Shown: positions 22,969 through 33,962 of the stretch, in pieces
Numbering within the stretch: position 1 is the first letter of the stretch
Layout of the letters: each line of letters begins with the position of its first letter
Origin: Sodiomyces alkalinus F11
Taxonomy: Eukaryota; Ascomycota; Sordariomycetes; Glomerellales; Plectosphaerellaceae
Length of the DNA stretch: 64,000 nucleotides
Direction: 5' to 3'
Assembly (NCBI RefSeq): GCF_003711515.1
Contig: NW_021167083.1
Span: 715,697-779,696, forward strand
Position numbers and translations under genes: made by a program
The notes under the pieces: model-generated
Databases searched by the model: none
The model's input: only the letters and a program-made list of their open reading frames with translations
What the model was told of the DNA's origin: nothing

Positions 22969-23743
22969 ATGGCGCCCGTCGAGAGTCCAACCCACGACGA
23001 ACTCGAGCGTATGTTGTAGTCCCTCCAACGTTGCCCTGGACAGTCTCCTCCAAAGGCAGGAAGGAGAGTGCAGCTAACGCACTCTTACAGAACAGCTCAA
23101 AGACACGATCCAAGACCTCTACCAAATCATGCTCCAAGTAACAACCTACACAACAACACCCACGCACAACTCGGCCCAAGCCCTCCAAAACTCCCTCCAG
23201 ACCTTCACCCTCGACCTCCAAGCCATCCACAACACAGCCGTCGCCGGCGCCCCGCCATCCACCACCGCGTTCCCCCCGCCGCCCGGCTCCCACATCCCCC
23301 CCGGCGCGCCCGTCCTGTACCCGCCCGAAGTCCCGCCGACGGAAGAGGGCGCGCTGCAGACGCGGGGCGCGCTGCCGAGCATCCCGCGCGAGCTGGTGCA
23401 GTACGTCGAGAACGGGCGCAACCCGGACATTTACACGCGCGAGTTCGTCGAGCTGGTAAGGCGGGGGAACCAGCTCATGCGGGGCAAGATGAGGGCGTTC
23501 GCGGCACTGAGGGATACGCTTGCGGGCGAGATGAGGCAGGCTATGCCGGAGGTGGCGGCGGATGTTGCGCGGGTTGTGGAGATGACGAGTCCTGACGGTG
23601 CGGCGCAGGGTGGTGCTGGTCAGGGCGGCGGAGGAGGAGAGGGAAGAAGTCGGCAGGGTTCTGTGACTCGGAACGCGGGACCGAGGTCAGGAGTGGGAGG
23701 AGGGCCCGGGGAAGCTGGGGGACATGCTTCGCAGGGGGGCTGA
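22969..23743 (+). CDS. MED10: Mediator complex subunit 10 (Med10/Nut2)
   Basis: Exon 1 is 22969-23008 (MAPVESPTHDELE) and exon 2 is 23091-23743, joined in phase across a GTATGT...TTACAG intron; the product has 230 residues. The N-terminal helix QQLKDTIQDLYQIMLQV and the downstream block IPRELVQYVENGRNPDIYTR followed by EFVELVRRGNQLMRGK (about 110-165) are the Med10 signature. A Pro-rich insert (about 68-108) separates the two halves, and the last 45 residues are a Gly-rich tail. Med10 belongs to the Mediator middle module, bridging regulators and RNA polymerase II in the nucleus. Family members are usually 150-250 residues, so the length fits. Confidence 0.94.
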
Positions 23744-24532
23744 AGGGGTGGAGTTGAGGCAGCAGCCGCATGGAATTCTACAGGAAATTTCTGGCGTGGA
23801 ATGGGAGAAAGCAAAAGTCGGGGAAACGGAGTCCTTTAATCCCTGACATTGCGTGACCCTGGGGAGGGACGAAGTCGACCAGCAAGAGGAGTTGCAACAG
23901 AAGAGCATATACCCAGTTGAGCAACCGAAAAGCGCATGCATGATATTATTATACCTTAGACACCAGTACGAAGCATAAGTTATCACAAGCAAATCAAGAT
24001 AAGAGGCCCCGGAAACTCGAAAGTGGCAGCTGTCGTATAGTCTGCTTCCCATGAGAGGGGTCGTCCGGAGGAGGAATATTTCTTCACTTGCTGACACCAT
24101 GCTTCCAGACTCGAGACGACTGAGCTGTTTTACAAGGTCTATTGAACAACACTTGGGCATCTATCTCTCCCGTACGCTTCTCGAAAGTCTAGGTGCAGAT
24201 GCAAGGAAGAGGAATAAGAATAACGAAACGACAGAAAAGAGGACCGACAAAAGCTGAAGGGATAGTGGCCCTGCAAACGCCGCCTGTGATGATGGATCCC
24301 CATCCAGAGTTGCGACCCTCGAACCAGTCGCATCATCATGGTCGTAACCCCCTGGTGCTACACCCTCACAATGCTCCCCATGAAGCGAGTCCTGGTTCGA
24401 CTCGTATTAGCCCTGTCCGGACCCCTTTTTTTTTTTCTTCTCCTGTTTTCCTCCTTTTCTTCTCCCCAGCCGACTAACTCTTCGCTCCAGATGGTGACGA
24501 CTAGATGCCCTCGTCGGCCCTACATTCCGCGC
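23744..24532. other. Convergent 3' region of MED10 and the J-protein gene
   Basis: No recognisable coding sequence. Small frames only. A poly-T/pyrimidine tract is present near 24425-24470. Confidence 0.5.
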
Positions 24533-24880
24533 TCAGGTCGAAGCTCGTCTCTGGGTTTTCAGCTGGTGGGCCCCCCTGAAACAAAAGTACCCAAACGCAA
24601 TGCAGGAAGCCGCCAGCACCACAAGACTGGGAGGTAGAAGCACGATAGCCGCCACAACCCAGACCCCGTACTGCCGCAGCAAGTCAACAAGCCCTTGGCG
24701 GTCATCCCGGCGCCGCTCTATGTTGTTCCGCAGCTTCTCGTGCAAGTCGTGGTCCTGAAAATGGTATCTGTGCTCCTCCCACCCGTCACCCCGCGTCGTC
24801 TCTCGCTCATGCCCATCGTCTTCTTCACCTTCGTCTTCGTCTTCGTCTTGAGACTCCCGTGGTCGCTCGGCATCGGATTG
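24533..24880 (-). other. 115-codon open frame continuing past the J-protein stop, ending in a tail-anchor-like helix
   Basis: The frame runs from the codon after the J-protein TGA (24881-24883) to a TGA at 24533 with no stop and no ATG inside. It encodes a very acidic segment (DEDEDEGEEDDGHE), a charged amphipathic part (HEKLRNNIERRRDDRQGLV), about 28 hydrophobic residues (YGVWVVAAIVLLPPSLVVLA and onward), and a short basic tail. The absence of an ATG means it cannot be a separate single-exon gene. It could be a readthrough or splice extension of the co-chaperone, or chance. Confidence 0.35.
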
Positions 24881-27174
24881 TCAGGCAAAGTTAAAACCCC
24901 GTCCGCCGCCTCCGCCAAACGGTCCACCACGCCGGCCACCGCCACCTCCGTCCGCGAATGATGAGAAGCCACCTCCGCCGGGGAAGCCGCCACCGCCACC
25001 GCCGCCGAATCCGCCGCCTCCGCCCATCATGTTGAACACGATTTCCGGGTCAATGCCACCGTGCATACCATGCATGCCTCCCATGCCGCCGCCGCCAAAC
25101 ATATCAGACATGTCGGCCAGATCATCTCCGCTGTCATAACGAGCTCGTTTCCTATTAAAAAAGTGGTCAGTTAACATTGTGGAACCAAACGGCTAAAGAG
25201 GAGAGAAAAGAAGAAAAGGGCCGGAGGGGGGGAACGAACTGAGGATCGCTCAATGTTTCGTAGGCTTCGCCAATATCCTTGAAGCGTTCGGCAGCCTCCT
25301 CGTCGTTGGGGTTCTTGTCAGGATGGTGGATGATGGCCAGCTTGCGGTAAGCTTTCTTCATCTGCTGATCGTCGGCGTTCTTGTCGACGCCCAGGATCTT
25401 GTAATAATCCTTCCGTTGGCTCTTCTTGAACTCTAGCTCGGCCCGCCGCACCTCCTTGGCAATGTTGCGGTCCTCGGGTTCCAGCTCCTGAAGGGCCTTC
25501 CATTCCCGGACAGCCTCCTCCCACCTGCCGGCCGACCCAAGCGCGTTGGCCTTGGTCCTGCGGGCCTTGGTGTATGAAGGATCCAGGGAGACGGCCCGCT
25601 CGCAGTCGGCGATGGCGTCGTCGTACTCCTTCAGCTTCGTCTTGCATAGCGCCCGGTTCTGCAGGATCTTGGAATTTGTGCCCTTGTTGGAGGGGTCGAT
25701 CTCCAGGGCGGCCGTGTACTTGCCGATGGCATTCTGCCACCGGCCGGCCTTGTACTCCTGGTTGCCCTCCTCCTTCATCCTCTCCAGCTTCTGCACGACC
25801 CGCAACCACTTGACGGCATCCTTCATGTCCGGGTCGTAGCTGAGCGCTTTCCTGAAATGGTTGACGGCCTTGTCGTTCTCGCCCAGGCAGTAGAGCGCGC
25901 GACCTCGGAGCACCAGCGACTCGGGATCCTGGCTGTTCTTGCGGAGCAGCGACATGGCGATGTTCTGCGCTTCGCCCAGGGCGTTGGCGGTGCCCATCTT
26001 CAGGTACGCCTCGCCACGCATGAGCTGCCACTTGCGAGGCCTGACGGCGCTGTACCCTAGCTGACGCTCGGCCTGGTCCAACGCGTGCAGGACCATGGAG
26101 CCGGCGGTGCCGTTGCGGAGGGCATCCTGGGCTGCCTCGAGATGATGCAGCATCTCCTTGGCGGGGGCCATGTCTTTGGCCGACGGGGGAGGATTAATGC
26201 GGCCGAAGGTGAGCATGGCCTCTTGTGGCTGGCCCAGGCTGGTGTAAATACGGGCAAGGCGGAGCAATATCTTCGGATTCTGTGGGTCCAGGTCAATCGC
26301 TCGCAGGCAATCTTCTTGAGCGGCCTCATAGTTGCCATTCGACATGTAGGCGGCAGCGCGGTTGCTGAGGTAAGTGGATGAACTGGGAATCAGCTCGACG
26401 GCTGAAGAAAGAAAAAAAAGAAATGGGGTTAGTAAGGAAGAGTCCCGCGGGTGGGTGAAAGACTTTGGGACGAGAAGTTCACAAGAGCATACCTTTGGTG
26501 TACTGCATGATGGCATTCTTGTAATCTTTCTCTTTGAAGAACTTGTTGCCGGCAGACTTGTACTCCTCCGCCTCGTCTTCAGTTGTGGGGACCGGGCTTG
26601 AAGGGTTAGATTTATGAGGAGGGGGCGCGGGGGCATCACCGCCACTGCCACTGCCGTTGCCGTTGACAGCAGTATTGACAGTGATACCGTTGGGAACGGG
26701 GACCGAGAAAGTGGTTTGAGCGCCGGGCTGCGGTGCCGAGGGCGGAGACGAAGGGACGCCGTTCGACTCGCGGTCGACGTCCATGGGATCACTTCGGTTC
26801 ATGGTGGCTAAGGCGGAGAGTCTTCGCCGCTCTTCGGGCGGTAGATTAAGTGGATGGGTATTGGGGTCAATCTTCTGTCGTCTCGAGGACGAAGAGGAGC
26901 CAGGATCTGTGGAATGACGACCGAAGGGACGAGACAGTCGGGGTTTTGAGTCGCGCCCAGCACTGCTGTTGCTGCCTGGCGAGGCAGGGCGGGCGGGATT
27001 TTTCTGGGATTGTTGACTGTTATCACGATGATGATGAGATTTCAACGGCGCCTTTATGGGAGATTTCGTGGGTGACGAGGATGCGGAGCGGGAAGAGTTG
27101 TGATGGTCCTCGTCTTCGCCGGCTTCCTGACTGGTGGAGGATTTTTTGGACGATTTTTTGGAGAAGAGCTTCAT
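24881..27174 (-). CDS. TPR and J-domain co-chaperone (DNAJC7-like)
   Basis: Exons 26493-27174, 25240-26401 and 24881-25151 join in phase (donors GTATGC and GTTCGT), giving 704 residues. The first 200 residues are Ser/Pro-rich and disordered. TPR helices cover about 207-540, for example [20 protein letters not shown], and [20 protein letters not shown] in a second block. A J domain follows at about 555-614 with [20 protein letters not shown] and an intact HPD (IIHHPDKNP). The C-terminus is Gly/Met/Phe-rich and ends GRGFNFA. The order TPR-then-J matches DNAJC7/TPR2, which passes clients between Hsp70 and Hsp90 in the cytosol and nucleus. The second donor is suboptimal, but the joined [11 protein letters not shown] is typical of J proteins. 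The TGA stop is followed by a long in-frame open stretch (24533-24880). Confidence 0.93.
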
Positions 27175-29861
27175 TTGAATCAGTCCGTCGAGAGGAAAAG
27201 TACCAAGTAAAGTAAATTATTAAGTCCGGTACCGCTGGTCGGGTGCGGATTTTTTGGTGTGGTGGGTGGGCGTAGTTTCTTACTAAGTGAGGTAAGTCGA
27301 TAATAAGGGAGGTGTGAGGGGGGAGCGGGAACAAGCAGGACGACGTTGTCTTGATGCAACGATATGCTTGTGGCGGAGTGCGGGACGGCACGCGATGCTT
27401 GTAAGCGAGGTCGAAAGTGTGTGGCAAGGTACGTGGAAAGAAGTAGCTGAAAATGACGATGAGGCAGGAGGAAAGAAAAAAGAAAAAGAAAAAAATAATA
27501 ATTCCCAGGACGAGGACCAAGCCCCCAACCGAAGGTGAGAGGAATATAGGAGGTATCGCGTAGGCTGCTGTAGAACCTTTTCGAAGAAGAATAGCTCTCA
27601 GAAAAGAATCAAGAGAAGTGAGAGATGCTGCTGCTGCCGTGGCAGATCGATAGGAGGAGCCAAAGAAACAAGGCAAAGCTCTAGCTTGGATGAGGTACGC
27701 AACCTTGGGCAACGGGCGCGAAAGCCCAGGCGCAAAGTCAAACAATTAACTTTCAGTGACCGGTTCGGCCACGTTGATCTTGATGCTGGTGAGGCCGATA
27801 GTACTCGAAGCTGTTCGAGGTAAGTCCTATCTTGTTTCACTCGTTGTTCGCTTCTCTCAAGTCGAATCGCTGGTCAAGATATCCGGGAGGTTGTTTGGGT
27901 TGAGATGTGCTGTGGGTGTTGACTTGATCAGGAGCTCGGGGTCAAACGGCGACCGGTAAACCAGGTTGCGCATCAAAGTTCCACGCGCTCTTGTCGGTAC
28001 GAAGTATTCATCTGAATCTAGATAGGGGAGAAGGTAAGAGGAGAAAAAAATCCATAACAGGGGGGAGGGGAAAGGCCACCATGGTAATGAACGGTGGATA
28101 GGGGACCAGGATTTGTTTGACAGATTTATCATCGACCCGCCGTTTACAACGTGCATCCTCTGTAGCACAAATAGCGAACAAGAAACGAACAACGGCATTT
28201 CCCACCCCTGGCATTTCTTTTTTCTATTTTGTACTTTTACGGAGTCCTCCTTTCTTGTCTGACTAGCTCTATTCGTATTTTACCTGCTCCTCCGTCTGCG
28301 AGAAAGAAACGGTCGCTGCTTTGCACGGACTCCAGAGCAGTCTTATGGTATTGGGCCGCCAAGCGTGATATGAAAATGTGAGTAGGCTAGGAGAAATCAC
28401 TTTTTCTGTTCGCACCTATAAAAGTACTGATACTCTATTTTTATAAACTTTTCCGCAGATAAATTGGTATTCTATACTTTTGGTGAAATGACACCCCACC
28501 GCATATGTGATTGACGATGAGCGGGCAAGCGGCAAGCAGCGGGAGCCAATGAATCCGGTGCAGCTGTAACTTTTTACCTGCACAGCCATGGATGAGCTCA
28601 CCATGGTCTACCACTGGCTCTTGCGCTGCACGTACTAGCCACTTGATTTTCTGTTGCTCCGGGCAGCCAAAGTGAAAATCGGCGGGGAGAATCGTGAAAC
28701 CAGAGGAGTCCAGCTGCATCAGCCCTCTTTCCTCTCTTTGTTCCCGGTTTGATTCCTCCATTATACATCGTGTGTCCCAAGTATAGACACTTTGTCTCTC
28801 CATAAGGTACCTTGCGGATATAAGGAACATTTTCTGATGCTACGCTACGATATAATTTCTAGCTAATTAGTATGGTATAGCCCAACGCGACCTTGACCCC
28901 AGACCCCTGTCCGGGAGGACCCTTACCCGTATTCTCGGTATCACTTTATCGAGGCATTTGCAAGAAACCACTATTCTCTCACCACTACCAGCCGACTGGT
29001 TCGAGAAGGTTCGGTGGGGCAGAAACGCGGGACCCCTGCGCCCGTTGTGCTAGTCCGCTGTCAGTTTCTCACGAGATGTCCTTTTTCGGTCATTCAACGG
29101 CGAAACAATGCGGACATGTACCAAATAATTAATTACGAAGTATTCGTACTTCTTACGGAGTGGTAGGTATTACGGAATATTCATGTACGAAATCTTTCGA
29201 CCTTCGCAAGTCCTTTCCCATCCCATGGCGTCCGTCTGATGAGAGACCGTGCATATGCAGCCCCGTTGGACTTGGACCATCTGGTGAACCATCGTCTCCT
29301 CTTCCCAACCTCCGGAGGGTATGTACCTCTTGGGGCCCTGCAGGACTTCCGTCTGATCTGGACAAGGCAACTTGCATGCATACTCCGTACAACAAGACTG
29401 GAGTATGACTTGGCTCATCGTGCGTCACTTCACCTGCAGATTTGCTGGTCGACCTACCCAATTTTGACCCGACGATCTATCTCCCAGCCTCCTCGGATTT
29501 TCGACACCATACTCCGTGACCCAACGTCGGCTGGGCTCCCGCACGATCCTTTCATCACATAGCCGAAATTGTCCTCATTAGCTCTTTCTTCACATTACGC
29601 AACTCAAACTCGGAGTAGTCGGGCTTTAAATCCTCTACCCTAATACTTGGTAAATACATCGGAACAGAAGTTGTCGTATCCGAATGTACCTTATGTATCT
29701 GCCACGTAAGGTATGGTCGGTCGTCGGTACCTTATCCGTGGTGTTGATACTCCTCTTTCCTGTCCAACCTCAATGTCGACATGACTGTATGGTTCTCTTC
29801 CAGAGCCGGATGACTCGGATTGAGGGGCAGTCAGTATATTCTATGCCGAGATTTAACGCGT
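27175..29861. other. 2.7-kb intergenic region between J-protein and dihydroorotase genes
   Basis: The left part is the promoter and leader of the J-protein gene; the right part is the 3' flank of URA4. No motif-bearing frame was found. TACGAAGTA lies at 27998-28006 and 29134-29142, TACTCCGTA at 29381-29389, and near-copies of the AAGGTACCTT word near 28804 and 29728. The sequence is AT-richer than the surrounding genes. Confidence 0.5.
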
Positions 29862-31212
29862 TTACAGCCACTCCAGGCTCCAAGTCTTCTTCCCTGCCCT
29901 ATAATAGACAACCTCCACGCCCGCCGCCTTCAGGGATTCGGGAATAACTTCGTCAGTCTTCCTCAGCACGATCTTCTTTGTGCTTTGCTCAACCCTGTAG
30001 AAATCCCGGCCCCATTCACCCAGGAAACCTGAAAGAACCTCCTCAGTGACCTGTTCGTCTCGAATGTCCCCCCTCTCGATCCCTTCCTCGAGCGCTGTGA
30101 GGATGTACTGGCACGCAAATGGCTGGGTGAAGACACCAGCTGCTGCGCTGCCCTTGCCCTTCTTGGCACTAATGTCGTGGGCTTTTCCCGGATAGTCCAG
30201 TCAGCCAACCCGGCTCACCGCGAGAAAGAATAGTTGTGAGGAAAATGAAAGGAGTACAAAAGAAAGAATATAGGTGGTGAAGAGAACTCGGGAAGAAAAA
30301 GAAGAAAAAAAAAAAGGAAAAAAAAAAAGAAAAAGAAACGAGGGGAAAGAGAAGAAGGGTGTTGTCCCAGTATAAGAATCACTTACGAGCACTATCAGTA
30401 CCCAAGAAGAACTTGCCACCACTCGTCACGAGGGCATTCAACAGGGCAGCACGATCCTCGGGCGACTTAGCCACGGGCTTGCAGTAGCAGAAGACATCCC
30501 CGACAGCCTGGTCGATGACCAAGGACAGGTGATGGGCCGTGATCGTGCCGCGCACGGTGTCACCGCACGCCCGGACCGCCTCGACGGCGTCCGCGGTAGT
30601 GACGTGCTCCAGGACGATGCGCAGGCGCGGGAACTGGCGGTGGAGGTCAAGCAGAGTGGGCAGGAAGCGCGACTCGGCGTTCATGACCGAGATGTCCGGG
30701 CGCGTCCCCGTCGGCACCTCGCCGTGGATGTTCAGGACGAGGTCGCACTCCTCCATGGCCCGCAGCGTCTCCGCGTGGCTCTCGAACGACAGCACGCCGC
30801 CGGCCGAGTTGGTCGTCGTGCCCTTGGGGTAGGACTTGATGCCCGCGATCCCGGCCGCCTTGGCCTCGCGGACCACTTCGGGCGTGATGCTCTCGTCCAG
30901 GAAGAGGGTCATCAGGTAGTTGATGCTGTCGTCGATGGCGCGCAGCCGGTCCCGGTACGCCAGGGCCTGGGCCACCGTCGTGACGGGCGGGGTGAGGTTG
31001 GGCATCACGTAGACCGTGTCTATCCCGCCGGGGCGGATGGTCGGGACGACCGCCTCGCTCATTGCCCCATCTCGGAGATGAACCTTCAGACGCGGAAAAC
31101 ATCCGCGCCGTCGTCAGTTTGCTTGAGTTGAATCTTCAAAGAGGGACGTGAGAGGACCAAGCTCCCTTACATGGAAGTCGGCCCCTGCGGGGAGAGTATA
31201 CTCCGGCTTCAT
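29862..31212 (-). CDS. URA4: Dihydroorotase (dimeric, PyrC/URA4 type)
   Basis: Exons 31171-31212, 30387-31083 and 29862-30181 join in phase to 352 residues. The enzyme interconverts carbamoyl-aspartate and dihydroorotate in pyrimidine synthesis in the cytosol. Binuclear zinc ligands are visible: HVH at 14-16, the lysine expected to be carboxylated at about 97 (GIKSYPKG), His about 134 (NIHGE), His about 174 (LEHVTT) and Asp about 244 (GTDSAPH). The first intron falls inside the metal motif, between H14 and V15; the second splits the P of DSAPH. The second intron (30182-30386) has a long pyrimidine tract on the coding strand near its donor and an AAAAG acceptor after a CTGAC branch point. The C-terminus ends TWSLEWL. 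Length and motifs match the type II (E. coli PyrC) family, not the CAD/URA2 domain. Confidence 0.95.
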
Positions 31213-31861
31213 TTTTGAGGAAGTTTTAGTTGGCAAGAAAGAAATATTGGCTCGAAATAGCAATCGCAGCCTTCCCAATGGCTTGATTTAACTAAGGTAG
31301 TCGCGAAAGCTGAGGGAGGGGCGAAGACATTTTGTGATGCCCCGCGAAATGGGGCTGCGATAAGATAAGACACGAAGGGGCTACTGGCCACACAAAGGTT
31401 TCGAGGCTTTTGGTACCCTTTGAACGTGTAAGTATGCCTTGATACTTTTGCCTACCCATATAATTAGTACATGTCGTCTTTCTTTTAGTGCCGCTGGCAA
31501 GTTGTCGGAATGACTCGGGCTTCATTCCATTCAACCTGGCATAGTTTTAATTAATAGGCCTCAGACTCAAGAGGCTCCTCATGGCCAAGCCCTGGATTTC
31601 TGGCAAGAACCCGGCCTAGGGGTCTCACAAATGGTCAGAACTATGAATTTCCCCTTCGCTTCCCTTGTCTCTTGTCTGCTCTACTTCTCCCCACAACTGA
31701 ACTATCAGATGCCCGATGAAGTCGTGTGAAGGGGGCAGGAGAGTAAGTCGAGACTGGCTGTGAAGGGAAGGCCCGGGGAACCGGGGGGGGTGCGGGGTGG
31801 GGAGGGCTTAGATGCACGCTGCCAGATTGCAGAGAGCTGCCGAAGGGAGGGTTGCTATACT
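31213..31861. other. Intergenic region upstream of URA4
   Basis: This holds the URA4 promoter on the left and sequence leading into the APH-like remnant on the right. No other features were recognised. Confidence 0.5.
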
Positions 31862-32445
31862 ATGAAGCCGGTGAGACCAAGGATCCGGGAGGAGTTCGGC
31901 CTCGCCATGACCCCTGTCGAGATTCGGCGGGCTAATAATGACGGTGAACACCGACAGTGTATTAGGAAACTCCAGGCGGCAAGAGACGATATCGTGACTT
32001 TTGTTAGCGATCTTCTGGGATGGGGGGAAGCCGGGAAATACGATCGTTGGCTAAAAGGCTCGTTTAATATCGGCTACGCTATTAAGCGTCCGGAAGGAGG
32101 CATCGATGATAGCAGACCTACCTCGGCGTTTATTCGATTCCCCATCCCCGGCCGCACGTATTCGTCATGGAGTGCCGAGAAGGTCAAGAAAGAGGTCATG
32201 ATTCTCGAGTATCTTCGCGAGTATACTACTATTCCCGTTCCCCGGGTGCACTCCTGGCGCTCGGCCGAGGACATCCCACGGCAGCTGGCCCCCTTTATTC
32301 TAATGGATGTCATGGACCGGGGTTGCTTGGACGATCTCTAAAGAAGCCGACACAGAGTGACCAAGGCCCGTTGATACTCGACCCTGACATTGACGAAAGG
32401 AAGCTTGAGCGCGTCATGCTAAATACCCTGCGTGATCGAGCGTAA
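31862..32445 (+). pseudogene. Broken APH/fungal kinase-like gene fragment
   Basis: The frame from 31862 encodes 160 residues starting MKPVRPRIREEFGLAMTP, with features of the N-lobe of fungal phosphotransferase-family (APH, protein-kinase-like) proteins: GSFNIGYAI, FIRFPIPGRTY, KKEVMILEYLREYTTIPVPR, PFILMDVMDRGCLDDL. It stops at 32340-32342. The expected continuation (LKKPTQSDQGPLILDPDIDE) is present directly afterwards in another frame, so a one-base deletion at about 32337-32340 explains the break. That second frame ends at 32445. The catalytic HGD loop and the whole C-lobe are missing. The function of the intact family is mostly unknown. It is judged a decaying truncated copy; a sequencing error would explain the frameshift but not the missing C-lobe. 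Confidence 0.75.
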
Positions 32446-32889
32446 GTTAGGTGTTATTGCGTACAGGGTCTGGAAAGGCTGTTGTGTAGACGTAGCTGAC
32501 TAGACTCGACTGTCGAGGATCTGATTCATCTTATCTTTGTCCGTAGAAACCGAAAAGCGTCCTGTTAGTCAAAGAAGAGGACCCTACTTTCGGTGCTTCA
32601 TTCAGATTATCCGCTTCACCATCGCTTCCTATAGCACGGCCTAATCATGTCAGGACATCCCTAGAAATCAGTAGCGACCGAAGACTAAACTCGCAAATGT
32701 GAGTGCAGTAACAAAAGCCCACACACAAAAAAAAACAATTCATTCCTTTCATACCCTGACGCACACGTCCTACATAATGCCCTGGTCATCCCCAAACGCC
32801 CTGCCCAACCTGTTAAGCCCCGAGAAAAATACCCGATCAAGCCAGGAGTAGAAACTCCCCGTTCAAAGACAGCAAAGCCTCGTGAGACT
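32446..32889. other. Intergenic sequence between the APH-like remnant and the EF-hand gene
   Basis: No continuation of the kinase-like C-lobe could be found in any frame here. The right part is the 3' flank of the EF-hand gene. Confidence 0.5.
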
Positions 32890-33962
32890 TCAGTCTTCGG
32901 ATCCCTCAGCCGAGGAAGACTCCGAGTTGCCATTTGCGCCCATGATGGAGTTGACAAAGTCCTGGTACCGGAACACTTCGCCACGCTTTCCCAGCCCACC
33001 CTGCTGCATGTTGCGGCTGAAAGCCCTCCGGCCCGTGAAGCCCTCTATGACCTTGTCGACCTCGGCCGCCGTCAAAGGCCGCTCACCGGATTCCGGCGCC
33101 GTGTGCAGCAGCGCGTCCCGAAGCTCGGCCAGGTCAATCTGCCCGCTGTCGTCGTCATCGAAGGCCGAGAAGGCGGAGATCAGCTCCGACTGGGCCGACA
33201 GCGCCGCTAACATGGACGCGACGGAGTTGAGGAAGGCGGCCATGGTGATGGTCTGAGGGGCCGAGGGCGGGAAGAATTTGGATACGTCGGATGCATCCGC
33301 GGGTAGACCTGAAGAAACAAAAGGGGAGGGGTCAACGGTCAGCGCTTATGTTGTTTCGGCACTCTCTCCCGTGACGCAGAGAGAGAGAGAGAGAGGTCTA
33401 CGTACCAAGTTGGTTCAGCATGTCCGCCACATCCTCTCTATTGACGACGCCGTCGCTGTCCCGGTCGAGGATTTCGAAGCCCTCCCGCAACGTCCTGACC
33501 TGGGTTTGTTGCAGCTGCCCCAGGGCGTTGCCGTAGGTGGGTGGCTTGGTGGGCGATGGCGATGGCGATGCCCGAGTCACTGCCCGCGGGGAGGCCAGCA
33601 TGATGTCGGCGGGCGTCTCTTGGGCGCGTGGTGTCCCCTTGGGCGTCAGGTCGTCTGCCGAGGATTTTGTCGGCGTTACAGGGTCGGCGGCGAACCTGGA
33701 GGTGCTGGCGCGGAAGGGTGCTGCTTTTGTGGGTGACCCGGATGGGGTTGTTTGTCGAAGCGGAAGCGGGGAGCTGGCGGAGGGCGAAGCAGGAGATTCG
33801 GGGCGGCGGAAGGGGGAGCTACGTGGAGACCCGTACCCGAGTGGGGAGGGTTTGTATGCAGCAGGCATGGCCTACAAGCGAGGCGAAGAGGAAGGTTAGG
33901 GAGATGGGACATTGTACTTTCCAGGGGATGGAGACTGCTGGGAGGTTGAGCGGACTTACCAT
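32890..33962 (-). CDS. EF-hand protein resembling myosin regulatory light chain
   Basis: The main coding exons are 33406-33868 and 32890-33308 (donor GTACGT), giving 293 residues from ATG 33868. An additional start is visible: ATG at 33960-33962 is followed immediately by GTAAGT, and a TAG acceptor at 33872-33873 resumes in frame, adding Met-Ala (295 residues). The first 120 residues are Ser/Pro/Thr-rich with many SP/TP sites. Two calcium-binding-type loops follow: DRDSDGVVNRED (about 135-146) and DDDDSGQIDLAE (about 205-216). LREGFEILDRDSDGVV resembles the regulatory light chain/Rlc1 group. Such chains bind myosin heavy-chain IQ motifs at the contractile ring. The long N-terminal extension is unusual versus animal light chains. 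A generic calmodulin-like protein is the alternative. Confidence 0.82.
33378..33395. repeat. (AG)9 microsatellite in intron of the EF-hand gene
   Basis: Nine AG dinucleotides on the plus strand lie a few bases inside the intron from its donor, giving a CT tract on the coding strand. Confidence 0.9.
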
